This document shows, piece after piece, positions 34,273 to 43,335 of a stretch of 64,000 bases of DNA. This DNA comes from Gemmatimonadota bacterium. GTDB taxonomy: Bacteria; Latescibacterota; UBA2968; GCA-2709665. The DNA lies in assembly GCA_028874335.1 (NCBI GenBank), contig JAPPJY010000042.1, positions 1-64,000 on the forward strand. The letters run 5' to 3'. The notes under the pieces are model-generated. The model saw only the letters and a program-made list of their open reading frames with translations. It had not been told where the DNA came from and searched no databases. The translations under genes and the position numbers were made by a program. How positions within the stretch are numbered: position 1 is the first letter of the stretch; the number at the start of each line of letters is the position of its first letter.

Positions 34273-35640
34273 GCTAACGAGTGAGCTGTGGATACCGTGT
34301 CGAACGCATCGACAAACCCGATAGAATCCACGGATTCTCCCGTGCGGCGACGGTAAAGTGTCGGACGGTGGGAAGCCGGGATCTCTTACGTTGTACGAAC
34401 TTTGATTTCGATGCATGCCACTGCTGTCCAGGAACCGTGAGATTAACGAGGGCGTCGTCCTCTGCGAAGCGCCGTCCAGGAACAAAGCGGCCTTTCCATC
34501 GGCCATAATTGTGTTGTTCACGCCACATTGAGCCCATAAAATATGATATTTGTGAAACTCAGGTGAGCTGGGCCGAGGCTCCGGTTCTCGGAGTTGGGCC
34601 GGATGCTGACCAGGGCAAAAGCCGATTTTTAACAGATGTAATTCCTGATATAAGTATAATGCTCAGGTTGCGCCGATCAGGTCAATACCGAATGATTGTC
34701 GAAATGTCCTGGATTTGTCGCGGGCTACTTTTTTTCGATATGAGATACGAACAGTGGCTCCAACGGCACGATTCGAGGCTTGGCGGACGAATTCGGTGTA
34801 TTCCGTGCGTTCATGTTTCAACAGGTCCCGGTTGGTGACCGATCCCGGGTACGGCCCCTGAGCCCATGTCCATGATGAAACGGGTCCGGCTAAGCCGATC
34901 CTCAAATCGCCGCCTTTGGTCGATCATTTGCACAATACTCCGATTTACCGCCGGGATGTCTCAGTAATCGTCCGATCTTGGACCGAAGTAGGTGTACACA
35001 ATAATAATGAAATTATCGGGTATGTTTATGATTTTTTACTCATATATAAAATACAATATATGATTTTTTCGTGATTATCCCATTGCCCAGTTCAGATGGG
35101 ACTCGCAAGTGCCGGTTCAACGGCAGGCAAGACGAGGCCCTGTTCGGATACTTCGCCTTCATAGACGAGCCGCTGAGGGTGTCGGACTTGCGCAGCCACG
35201 CACAGCGCAATGGCCTGTCCGAATCTCAACCGGCAATGCCGGTGAACCAGAGACTGAGTGCCTTGTGGCGCCGATCTGCCATCGTGAAGAGAGAGTGGGG
35301 ACGGTTTTTCTGGCGGAGAAGAAGGGTGGGAGGGAGTTCATCGCGGAGGACGAATAGACCCTGGTGATGCTCGCCGCTCAGGCTGCCGCAGCGCGAGACA
35401 TCAGACGCGAAGTGGGATGGGATCGCGGAATCGAGTGACGAGGCGGAGATGCCTTACGTACTAATGTCTATACGCTTTATTCGCGGGATTGACTCTCAGT
35501 GACCTTGCGGAGAATCAGGATTAAGGGTCGAATCTTGGGGAAGGAGGTCGAGCGAGGAGACGGACCGGTAGAGTCGCTCCGATCGCGGTATCAAACATTC
35601 GGATTGACTTTGAATATCTAAATGTCTAATTTAGTTATTG
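34273..35640. other. 1.37 kb without a recognisable gene
   Basis: Short open frames only, none protein-like over a useful length. An AT-rich stretch lies at 34995-35075 (runs of ATATATAAAATACAATATATG). Around 35100-35360 one frame reads RRQDEALFGYFAFIDEPLRV-like sequence that could be a gene remnant but matches no family I can name. A 6-bp inverted repeat CTAAAT/ATTTAG (35618-35634) and TTGACT (35604-35609) may belong to the promoter of the next gene. Confidence 0.4.
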
Positions 35641-36801
35641 ATGTATAATCGAATATTAAATTTGGATTTGATCGGACAGCAGACGTGTTTCTTGTGGGGT
35701 CCGCGGCAGACCGGCAAGAGCACGCTCATCCGTTCGCTGTTTCCCCGGGCAAGGCGTTACGACCTCCTGCTGGCCGACGTGTATCGCCGGCTGATCGACC
35801 GCCCCGAGTTGATTCGCGAGAAATGTCTCGCTGAAGGATTGGACGGCGACTCGCAGGTCGATCCCATTGTGATCGACGAAGTCCAGCGGATACCGGAACT
35901 TCTGAATGAAGTGCATTGGCTCGTGGAAAACAGGGGTTTGCGTTTTCTCTTGTGTGGTTCGAACACGAGGAAGTTGAAACGCGACGGCGGCAATCTGCTC
36001 GGCGGGAGGGCGGTCCGATATCAGCTGCATCCATTGGTTTCTGCCGAGATCCCGGATTTTTTCCTCGACAACGCACTGAACGCCGGTCTGCTGCCCCGGC
36101 ATTACCAGAGCGCGCGGCCACGCAGGTTAATACGGGCCTATGTCGGCGATTACCTTCGAGAGGAAATCGCGGCCGAAGCGTTGACGCGAAATATCCCCGC
36201 GTTCAGCCGGTTTCTCGAAGTCGCCGCCCTGTCGAACGGCGAGTTGATCAACCACAGCAGGATCGCCGCGGAATGCGGCGTGAGCGCGCCCACCGCGAAG
36301 GGGTATTTCAAGATCCTGGAAGATACTATGATCGGGAGCTTCGTACCGGCGTTTCGCAGGCGTGCAAAGCGCCGCGTTTTCGGCGCGCCCCGGTTCTATT
36401 TCTTCGACATTGGCGTGGTGGCGTGTCTCACAGGACGCGGGCACGTCCATGCAGCTTCGGAGCTTTTTGAGCGCGCTTTCGAACACTTCATATTCATGGA
36501 AGTGTCCGCGTATTCCAGCTATTCCGGGACGTTTTTCCCGGTATCGTACTGGCGAACCGCATCCGGTTACGAGGTCGACTTTATCTTTGATGACGTCGCA
36601 CTCGAGGTCAAGTCGACGTTCCGGATCCAGGACAGGCACCTGAAGGGCATTCGGGCATTCAAGGAAGAGTTCAATATGGCCCAATATATCGTCGTCTCAC
36701 GGGAGGAGGCGCCGCGCCAGACGGCGGACGGAATTCTGATCCTGCCATGGCGGGATTTCCTCGACCGGCTCTGGAGCGGAGAGATCGTCCCGGCGACGTA
36801 G
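35641..36801 (+). CDS. AAA-type ATPase with C-terminal DUF4143
   Basis: 386 residues from the ATG at 35641 (MYNRILNLDLIGQQTCFLWG); no clear ribosome site, so translation may be nearly leaderless. Walker A is GPRQTGKST (20-28) and Walker B is IVIDEVQRIPE (76-86). The sensor region LLCGSNTRKLKRDGGNLLGGR is standard. The winged-helix segment HSRIAAECGVSAPTAKGYFKIL precedes the C-terminal DUF4143, whose EVDFIFDDVALEVKST has the spacing of a PD-(D/E)xK nuclease core. Genes of this family are widespread, often in accessory regions, and their role is unproven. Isolated between a non-coding stretch and the convergent his genes. Confidence 0.9.
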   Translation: MYNRILNLDLIGQQTCFLWGPRQTGKSTLIRSLFPRARRYDLLLADVYRRLIDRPELIREKCLAEGLDGDSQVDPIVIDEVQRIPELLNEVHWLVENRGLRFLLCGSNTRKLKRDGGNLLGGRAVRYQLHPLVSAEIPDFFLDNALNAGLLPRHYQSARPRRLIRAYVGDYLREEIAAEALTRNIPAFSRFLEVAALSNGELINHSRIAAECGVSAPTAKGYFKILEDTMIGSFVPAFRRRAKRRVFGAPRFYFFDIGVVACLTGRGHVHAASELFERAFEHFIFMEVSAYSSYSGTFFPVSYWRTASGYEVDFIFDDVALEVKSTFRIQDRHLKGIRAFKEEFNMAQYIVVSREEAPRQTADGILILPWRDFLDRLWSGEIVPAT

Positions 36802-36925
36802 TCGCCTATCCTCACGACGCTTCGCGAGCCCTTTCTTTCCCGCTATCACCCGTCCCATCCTGCCGTTACACCTTCCCGCCACGCCCTCGCGGCGTCCCCT
36901 GTTCGGCCCGTTAGACCGACCGGAG

Positions 36926-37786
36926 TTATCCCACGATCGCATTGATATCCTGGACGACGATATCCGTCGCGCCCAGGGTCCGGAGGCGGATCAGAAGGCC
37001 TGCCGTCTGCGATTTGGGCACCACGGTCTCTATCGCGCTGGCGCAATCCGACAGTCGACTGAGCGTCGGCGCGCGACGGGCGGGCAGCGACTCAAGGACC
37101 GCGTTTTTCTGAATGTTATCGACGTTCAACTTGATGAGCTGCTGGTCTTCGGCGTCGAGCGCGCCGGCCATCAGGTCTCCCAGCGCGACGAACTCGGGAA
37201 TCCGGCGGCGCGCGATGACGACGATGGGCGATACCATGAACTCATCGATGATCTCGAGCCCGTTTTCACGCAGACTGACGCCCGTGATCGTAACGCCCAC
37301 GCCATAGTCGAAGAGCTTCATCGCCACCTTGATTTCCGTGCTGCCGTGCGAGAAATCGATATCCGCATCCGGATAACGGTCACGGGTGATCGCCGGGTAC
37401 TCCGAACTGATCGTAACTGTCGCATCCTGCGACAGTGGCGGACTGTCCGGCCTCCCGAACAGGACGACCCGCGCCGGGTCCCGGGTATCGCGGCTTAACC
37501 GCAACTCCTGGAGCCGCTGGATGCAGGGGTCGCCCTCGCCTGTCTGCGCCAGTTCGGTCTCGACCACACAGTCCAACCCGCAGATCCCGCAGTCGATCTG
37601 TCTCTTCAGCAGAGCGGCGGGAATGTCCTGAGGACGCATATAGACGGCCTGACTGAACAGATCGAGTCCGTCAACGGAAACCTGGCCGTTGCGTCCCCTG
37701 GGGCGAACGTCGAGACCGACTCGTGAGAGCAGGTCGCACAGCGGAGCCTGCATGCTGCCGTTGGGCAGACCGAGCGTGAAGTTCAT
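36926..37786 (-). CDS. hisG: ATP phosphoribosyltransferase (long form)
   Basis: 286 residues, the length of the long-form enzyme with a C-terminal ACT-like regulatory domain. The N-terminus FTLGLPNGSMQAPLCDLL and the segment DCGICGLDCVVET are the substrate-binding landmarks. The phosphate loop is seen as DFSHGSTEIKV (family: ...GxxE). The C-terminal part ends in RLRTLGATDIVVQDINAIVG, the ACT-like end. It catalyses the first step of histidine synthesis, ATP + PRPP to phosphoribosyl-ATP, and long forms are feedback-inhibited by histidine. hisI lies 3 bp upstream on the same strand, so they are co-transcribed. Other his genes are not in the window. Confidence 0.9.
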   Translation of the reverse strand: MNFTLGLPNGSMQAPLCDLLSRVGLDVRPRGRNGQVSVDGLDLFSQAVYMRPQDIPAALLKRQIDCGICGLDCVVETELAQTGEGDPCIQRLQELRLSRDTRDPARVVLFGRPDSPPLSQDATVTISSEYPAITRDRYPDADIDFSHGSTEIKVAMKLFDYGVGVTITGVSLRENGLEIIDEFMVSPIVVIARRRIPEFVALGDLMAGALDAEDQQLIKLNVDNIQKNAVLESLPARRAPTLSRLSDCASAIETVVPKSQTAGLLIRLRTLGATDIVVQDINAIVG

Positions 37787-37789
37787 GGC

Positions 37790-38218
37790 TTACTCCGGGA
37801 TGGTTTTCGGATCCGTGAATCTGAGGCTTCCGTTGACTATGCTTCGGTAATAACATCCATAGCGAGATCGATCGTCGACTTTCGTGTGGCACGACCCCTC
37901 GCCGCGAAGGCACACGATATAAAGCAGCGAGTTCTGTTCGCAGTTGACGCGCACGTCGATCAAGTCGAGCATATCCCCCGACGTCGCGCCCTTGATCCAG
38001 AGTTCGTTTCGAGACGTACTCCAGAAGGTCGCCACGCGGTGTTCGAGCGCGTGTTCGAGCGCCGGTTTGTTGACATAGCCGATCAGGAGAACGGCTTTGC
38101 TGTCCACGTCCTGTACGGCCGCCGGAACAACGGAATGGCCGGTCTGCGCAACCCTGGACAGCTTCTCGAAATCGAGCCGGATCTCCGTGCCCTCTTCAAG
38201 CGCGTTTTCAATGTCCAT
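37790..38218 (-). CDS. hisI: Phosphoribosyl-AMP cyclohydrolase
   Basis: 142 residues. The core FWSTSRNELWIKGATSGD is the family signature. The metal and catalytic Cys region reads VRVNCEQNSLLYIV then GEGSCHTK, matching the CDxDxxL...GxxCHT pattern with small changes. RYGCYYR follows. It opens the adenine ring of phosphoribosyl-AMP, the third step of histidine synthesis. The HisE (pyrophosphohydrolase) domain found fused in many bacteria is absent. The start overlaps nothing; hisG follows after 3 bp. RBS is weak (GGAAGGAAATC upstream). Confidence 0.88.
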   Translation of the reverse strand: MDIENALEEGTEIRLDFEKLSRVAQTGHSVVPAAVQDVDSKAVLLIGYVNKPALEHALEHRVATFWSTSRNELWIKGATSGDMLDLIDVRVNCEQNSLLYIVCLRGEGSCHTKVDDRSRYGCYYRSIVNGSLRFTDPKTIPE

Positions 38219-38252
38219 AGCGATTTCCTTCCTGCCCGGGATCGGCTGATCC

Positions 38253-38975
38253 TCAGGCTCTATCGATAATAGCGACGTATATGGATCCCGTTTCGGGGAT
38301 GAATCTGGAAATCCGCCAACCCGTGTCCTCGAGTATGAGCGCCATTTCCTTGCGTGAAACGATGAGATATTCGAACCAGGCGCCGATGTAACGCTCGTAC
38401 CGGATCCGCATTCTGAGCTGACCCGGGAACTTTCCGCGCCTCCGATTGGATTCGTGATAATCCAGATGCGCTCTGCTCGTGGTCGTATATGGATCCCGTG
38501 ATTCGGCGATGATTCTCCCGTTCGACGACGTCATATTGCGCATCTTCCTCAGCAGCCACCGGGCGCGTTTCAAATTGCCGAACAGCCCGAAATTGTTGCC
38601 CATCATCAGCAGAGTGTCGAACTCCCCGAGCCGGAAGGATATCCGCGTGACGTTCAGTACGCCGGCTTTCCTGAGGCCGCGCTCGCGGGCGACCTGAATC
38701 GCAAGAGGCGACGCGTCGATGCCCAGGACGTCGAATCCCTCTTGCTGAAGGTGAATGGCGTGCCGTCCCGGGCCGCAGCCGATATCGAGCACTCGGCCCG
38801 ATACGTGGTCCATCGACTCCCGGTGGTGAGGTGGCCATTCGCCGAACGGCTCGAAATAGGCACACGACTTCCCGGCTGAAATCAGCCCGTCGTCCCGTTC
38901 CACGATTTCCTGGGCGGGTATGCCGCGATGCAAATCCCACATCATCCGTCCGTACGCGTCTTCGCTGCGTGCCAT
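38253..38975 (-). CDS. SAM-dependent methyltransferase (class I)
   Basis: 240 residues from the ATG at 38975 after GAGGGAG. Motif I RVLDIGCGPGRHAIHL (61-76) and post-I acidic GIDAS (85-89) define the SAM-binding Rossmann fold. FDTLLMMGNNFGLFG carries motif II and resembles small-molecule methyltransferases. The C-terminal part (YHESNRRRGKFPGQLRMRIRYERY) is not family-specific. Substrate unknown. Sits 34 bp before hisI on the same strand and may be read through into the his genes. Confidence 0.85.
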   Translation of the reverse strand: MARSEDAYGRMMWDLHRGIPAQEIVERDDGLISAGKSCAYFEPFGEWPPHHRESMDHVSGRVLDIGCGPGRHAIHLQQEGFDVLGIDASPLAIQVARERGLRKAGVLNVTRISFRLGEFDTLLMMGNNFGLFGNLKRARWLLRKMRNMTSSNGRIIAESRDPYTTTSRAHLDYHESNRRRGKFPGQLRMRIRYERYIGAWFEYLIVSRKEMALILEDTGWRISRFIPETGSIYVAIIDRA

Positions 38976-39053
38976 TTTCAGTACTCCCTCCTTGACAAAC
39001 ACGACCAGTAGCGCCGCCGTCATCCCCGAATCCGCGTTTCGGCGCCGCGCATC

Positions 39054-39083
39054 AAAAAAGCCCGCTGTCTCTCGACAGCGGGC
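39054..39083 (-). terminator. Rho-independent terminator after the rhodanese gene
   Basis: On the minus strand, GCCCGCTGTC-GAGA-GACAGCGGGC is a perfect 10-bp stem followed by six T residues. It lies between the rhodanese stop and the methyltransferase start, so it ends the rhodanese transcript. Confidence 0.9.
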
Positions 39084-39336
39084 GTTCATTTACAAAACTT
39101 GAAACTCAGGTCTAGTCCACCGCCGAGCAGATTGCGCGAAAAGTCGCGTAAGCCGTATGATGCGTGTAGCGATGGGCAGCATAGAAACACAGGGCGCCGG
39201 ATGGACTGACGCTCGGTTCCCTCGGAATGACCTGGATGTTGTTCAGTTGTGTCATGGCGGCACTAAGATAGAAAAGTTGGACGCTCAAGTCAAATTTTTC
39301 GTACGGCAGAGAATCAGTGTCGACCGGTCCGGCTGT

Positions 39337-39729
39337 TCAGCATCCGCAGTCCGGCGCTTTCCCTTCTGTGGCGTGAAGGCCTTCGGTTGCATAACCGTCC
39401 CTGATCCACCAGTCCAGCCCGCCCATGAGTTCCCTGACGCTGAAACCCAGTCTGGCCAATTTGAGCGCGCCTTTGGTCGACGCGTTGCAGCCGATGCCGT
39501 CGCAATAGGTCACATAGAGTGTGTTTTTGTCCAGCCGGTACGTGGTATCCCTGTCCATCGTCCGGTGGGGCAGGCTTATGGCGCCCGGGATATGTCTTTC
39601 AGCGTACGCTTCGGAAGACCTCGCGTCCACGACGACAATATTCTCACCAAGATTCAGCGCCTCAAAGACATCGTACGAATCGATCTCGTACTTCAGCTTG
39701 TCTTCGTAGTGTGCGATCTGTTCTTTCAC
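39337..39729 (-). CDS. Rhodanese-like domain protein
   Basis: 130 residues, one rhodanese domain. Landmarks are IVVVDARSSEAYAERHIPGAISL and the active loop TYCDGIGCNASTKGA with catalytic C76. The sequence then continues KLARLGFSVRELMGGLDWW and ends in CGC. The loop resembles sulfurtransferases rather than Cdc25-type phosphatases. A cytosolic sulfane-sulfur carrier is likely. Monocistronic, with its own terminator downstream. Confidence 0.9.
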   Translation of the reverse strand: MKEQIAHYEDKLKYEIDSYDVFEALNLGENIVVVDARSSEAYAERHIPGAISLPHRTMDRDTTYRLDKNTLYVTYCDGIGCNASTKGALKLARLGFSVRELMGGLDWWIRDGYATEGLHATEGKAPDCGC

Positions 39730-40313
39730 GAATCCTCCGGTCGATTGAGATACCAGCCTTAGGCGGATGCGAGTGAATGTGGCGTTAAATTAGGAAAGCC
39801 CTGTTTCGCGGTCAAGATTTTCATTCTTCAGGCCCGCGACGTACACTTCGCGGCCTCGTTCTTTTGCGTTGTATGCCGGGGTGCGATTTCCTATTTTACG
39901 GCGGTTTTCTGAAGGGCAGCTATCAGCGGTCAGCCATCAGCAGTCAGCCAAGAGCATAAACCGAATCGGTTGACATCATCGCGATTATGTCGGCGACCGC
40001 GAAGGGCGCAGTTCTCTCCCCCCGGCCCCACTCCTAAAGGAAAGGGGGAGATAAGTTAAGTGTCGCCGTGGCGGTCTGTTGACCCATCACCATTCTCCCT
40101 TCCTTTAGGAAGGGGGTTAGGGGGTAGGTCCGGACTCACTCCATCGTGGATCAAACGATCGTCCGGCTGAAACGTAGTTCCATATTCGATTGGTGGGCAG
40201 GGGCATAGGACACGTCTCGTTTTGTTTGCGTGTTTTTTCGCTTTGTCCGGATTTCGCCCTTCATCCTGTCCATCCTGTGTATCCATGTTTGTTGTCGATC
40301 GAAAGGAATGGCA
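39730..40313. other. Intergenic region with inverted and dispersed repeats
   Basis: Contains a copy of the GCTGAC-type dispersed repeat (39916-39950) and a pair of opposing elements, CTCCTAAAGGAAAGGGGG (about 40030-40048) and CTCCCTTCCTTTAGGAAG (about 40093-40112), that could pair. No gene is seen; the upstream part of the polysaccharide cluster starts at its right end. Confidence 0.45.
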
Positions 40314-42074
40314 ATGTCCAAAGTCAATCCCAATGCACTGACCGTTTCGATCGAGGCGCCCATGCCGCCGCCGGAATGGGCGTTACTCGAAAGGGCGTTG
40401 ATCCGGGCGCAGACGCGGGCGTGTAATGAATTCTTCCTTCGTTACTTTGACTCCCGGGGATATCTTCAGTGCGTGCCCCGCTGGGGCGGGAACGACGGAC
40501 CGGACGACGCGATCGAGAACCTGACGGGCTGGCCCATTCTGCACGCGATAGGCGCGCCGGATAGCATTCTGGAGATGTACAAGCTGGGGTGGGAGGGGCA
40601 CCTGCTTCAATATACGGAGGCGAAAACCGTGGAGGTGCCGCTGGCGCGGGACGGGATGCTTTATAAAGAGTTCCCGGTAAGCCTGGACTGGTTTCACCAC
40701 GGCGAAAGCCTGGCCGTCTTCAATTTGCAGGGACTGTCGGATCCGTACGATAACCGCTTTCGGCACCGGTCACGCCGTTACGCGGGCTTCTACATGGATG
40801 AGGACCCGCAGGCGAAGAATTACGATCCGGAGCACAGGATCATCCGCAGCCTGTTTACCGGAAGCAGGGGGCCCCTGCTGAGGAAGGCGACGGCGCTGGA
40901 CTGGGCGGGTGACCCGATCGAGATCGAGGGACGGTTCGACCCGGCGCACGGCGAGCGCAATTTCGAGGAGATGCTTGCGCATTTCGAGGACTATACCGAC
41001 GTGGTCGGCGACCACCCCATCAATCTGGCGGCCACCACGCTCGGCCTCAACGCCTTTATGGTGGAGGGTGAGCGGAAGTACAGGGAGTGGGTACTGGAAT
41101 ACGTGGATGCATGGGCGGAGCGGGCGGCCGCGAACAACGGCATCCTCCCCAGCAATATCGGACTGGACGGCACAATCGGAGGCGAATGCGACGGCAAGTG
41201 GTATGGCGGGTGTTACGGCTGGGGGTTCACGGTGGTCGTCCCCCAGACGGGTGAACTGTCCAACAGGAATGCAATTTCCCGCGGGGTGGCGGGTTTCGGC
41301 AACGCGCTGTTGTTGACGGGACAACAGAAATACGTTGACGTCTGGCGCGGGATGCTGGCAGCCGTAAACGCGAATACCCGCACGGTGGACGGCAGAACGA
41401 TGTACCCGCACATGTACGGCGACGACGGCTGGTACGACTACAAGGAATCGCCCTACAGCCAGGGCGCGCTGGACGTCTACTACTGGTCGATGGACAGGAA
41501 GGACCTGAAATACGTTCCCGATGACGCGTGGCTGAAATACCTGGATGGCGAAAACGAGGGATTCGCGGAGGGGGCCCTGCGCAGGGAATTCGCGTCCATC
41601 CGCGAAAAGGTGAACGGAATGCGCCGGGATACCAGTTCGCCCGATACCCGGATGTCGGACGATACGCTGAGATTCAACCCCGCCATCAACAGCTGTCTGA
41701 CCCAGTTGATGCTGGGTGGATTAAACCCCCGGTACGGCGAGCCGCTGCATTGCCGCCTGCGGTATTTCGACCCCGTGCGGCGGCGGGCGGGAATTCCGGA
41801 GGACGTGGCGGCGCTGGTGGAAGGGCTGACGGACGAGACGGCCACGGTATCGCTGGTGAACGTGAATCCGGTGGATCATCGAACCGTGATCGTCCAGGCG
41901 GGGGCCTACGGCGAGCATCAGGTGACCGCGGTTCGGTCTAACGGCAATACCCATTCATTGGACTGTCCGTTCTTCACGGTACGACTGGCGCCCGGAAGCG
42001 GCAGCCGCCTCGTGGTCACCACGAAACGATATGCGAATCAACCCACATTCGTATTTCCCTGGGATCGGGAATAG
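40314..42074 (+). CDS. Putative carbohydrate-active protein with helical toroid-like region (first gene of polysaccharide cluster)
   Basis: 586 residues from the ATG at 40314, the one with GAAAGGA at the right spacing; an ATG at 40308 is possible. No signal peptide is seen. The middle (NLAATTLGLNAFMVEGERKY, WVLEYVDAWAERAAANNGI, SRGVAGFGNALLLTGQQKYV) has the regular helix pairs of alpha/alpha-toroid enzymes. The C-terminal 120 residues (VSLVNVNPVDHRTVIVQAGA) look like a beta-sandwich. Such folds are common among lyases and hydrolases of polysaccharides. I cannot assign a family or catalytic residues. First in a co-directional nine-gene cluster, separated from the next gene by a tandem repeat. 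Confidence 0.7.
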   Translation: MSKVNPNALTVSIEAPMPPPEWALLERALIRAQTRACNEFFLRYFDSRGYLQCVPRWGGNDGPDDAIENLTGWPILHAIGAPDSILEMYKLGWEGHLLQYTEAKTVEVPLARDGMLYKEFPVSLDWFHHGESLAVFNLQGLSDPYDNRFRHRSRRYAGFYMDEDPQAKNYDPEHRIIRSLFTGSRGPLLRKATALDWAGDPIEIEGRFDPAHGERNFEEMLAHFEDYTDVVGDHPINLAATTLGLNAFMVEGERKYREWVLEYVDAWAERAAANNGILPSNIGLDGTIGGECDGKWYGGCYGWGFTVVVPQTGELSNRNAISRGVAGFGNALLLTGQQKYVDVWRGMLAAVNANTRTVDGRTMYPHMYGDDGWYDYKESPYSQGALDVYYWSMDRKDLKYVPDDAWLKYLDGENEGFAEGALRREFASIREKVNGMRRDTSSPDTRMSDDTLRFNPAINSCLTQLMLGGLNPRYGEPLHCRLRYFDPVRRRAGIPEDVAALVEGLTDETATVSLVNVNPVDHRTVIVQAGAYGEHQVTAVRSNGNTHSLDCPFFTVRLAPGSGSRLVVTTKRYANQPTFVFPWDRE

Positions 42075-42075
42075 G

Positions 42076-42466
42076 AAGCTGTCAGCGGTCAGCTCTCAGC
42101 AGTCAGCTTCCCACCCAACCCATCCCAATGGCGCACGACCCTCGACGCGAAACCTGCCTTACCTCCCTCTCTCCCGGTGGGAGAGAGGGCCGGGGAGAGA
42201 GGTCTGCGGGGCAGGGTAGAGGGATTGCTTTTGATTTCGCCTTTCGTCTTCGGCTGACAACTGACCGCTGATAGCTGCTTCTGAGAGGTCTGCGGGGATA
42301 GGAGGAAGGGTTGGTTTTGTTCTTGCTTTTGATTTTGCCTCTCGCTTTTGGCTGACAGCTGACCGCTGATAGCTGCTTCTGAGAGGTCTGCGGGGCAGGG
42401 TGCAGGGGTTGCTCTTGATCTTGCCTTTCGTTTCTAGCTGACCATTGATAGCTGATAGCTTCTATC
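42076..42466 (+). repeat. Tandem repeat between cluster genes (units at 42197, 42283 and 42381)
   Basis: Three units begin GAGAGGTCTGCGGGG and end CTGATAGCTGCTTCT or a variant, with periods of 86 and 98 bp. Each includes the GCTGACAACTGACCGCTGAT-type dispersed repeat and a TTGCTTTTGATTT-like block. A further dispersed-repeat copy is at 42076-42110. No gene; the next gene has its own ribosome site at 42479. Confidence 0.8.
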
Positions 42467-42492
42467 GCTTTCATACATTCGGAGGTTTTGAT

Positions 42493-43335
42493 ATGAGTCT
42501 GGATATCGAACGATGGCTCCGCCGGCCCAAGATCGACGTGCACGCCCACGTCTGGAATTTGGACAACGAGGCGGACGAGGTGACGTCCGCCGAGCGGTTG
42601 ATCTGGACGGGCGATTTGCTGGGCATCACCGAATACTGGTGTTCGTCGCCCATTACGGGCGGGCGGCTTGCCAGTATTGAGGAAGTTCGCGCGGAGAACG
42701 ACGCGGTTTTAAGGGCCATGAAGCGGTTTCCGGACCATATCCGGGGTCTGTGTTTCGTCATTCCGGGACATTATCAGGACGCGGTGGGCGAGATCGATCG
42801 ATGCCTCGATGCGGGGATGATCGGCGTCAAGCTCTACAATCAGTATCGCATCGACGATCCGGCGGTGTATCCGGTTCTCGAACGCATCACCGAGCGCAGG
42901 GTGCCGCTTCTCGAGCACGCGGGCCTGCCCACCTCCAGGGAATTCCTGGACGCGCAACCGCAGATTTCCAACGGACCCCATTTCGCGGCGATGAACCGGC
43001 GGTATCCCGAGGCGATCGTCATTCACGCGCACATCGGGGGCGGCGGTGACTGGGAGAATACCATCCGCGCCATGCGGGGTACGTCCCCCAGCCTCGTCTG
43101 CGACGTCAGCGGCAGCAATCTCGACGACGGCCAGGTTGAACTCGCCGTGGCGGAAATGGGCGCCGGCAGGGTATTGTTCGGCACGGACGGCACCATGTCC
43201 GGCAGCGTGGGGAAGGTCATCGACGCTACGCTGACGGACGAGGAAAAGGACATGATATTCTGGGGCAACGCGGAGCGGATCCTGGCCGCTCAGGGCGCGG
43301 CGCCAATCCGGACGGGGAAGGAGGCTTCGGCATGA
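42493..43335 (+). CDS. Amidohydrolase family protein (metal-dependent, canonical ligands)
   Basis: 280 residues from the ATG at 42493 after CGGAGG. It is a TIM-barrel amidohydrolase of the amidohydrolase-2 type. The N-terminal HxH motif is KIDVHAHVW (H17, H19). LLEHAGLPTS supplies a further metal ligand region, IVIHAHIGGGG another, and VLFGTDG the catalytic Asp. All expected ligands are present, so it is probably an active hydrolase or decarboxylase. The gene overlaps the next, a partner lacking these ligands, by 4 bp, so they are translated together and may form a complex. Confidence 0.85.
   Translation: MSLDIERWLRRPKIDVHAHVWNLDNEADEVTSAERLIWTGDLLGITEYWCSSPITGGRLASIEEVRAENDAVLRAMKRFPDHIRGLCFVIPGHYQDAVGEIDRCLDAGMIGVKLYNQYRIDDPAVYPVLERITERRVPLLEHAGLPTSREFLDAQPQISNGPHFAAMNRRYPEAIVIHAHIGGGGDWENTIRAMRGTSPSLVCDVSGSNLDDGQVELAVAEMGAGRVLFGTDGTMSGSVGKVIDATLTDEEKDMIFWGNAERILAAQGAAPIRTGKEASA

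Noticed and set aside
33897..34331. 144-codon minus-strand frame with internal repeats
   Set aside because: Its repeats match the 145-bp DNA tandem repeat, which explains the open frame.
35100..35360. Transposase remnant (ALFGYFAFIDEPLRV)
   Set aside because: Slight resemblance to IS transposase N-termini, but the surrounding residues do not fit any family and frames are interrupted.
36926..38218. Complete histidine operon
   Set aside because: Only hisI and hisG are present; neighbours are an unrelated methyltransferase and an ATPase.
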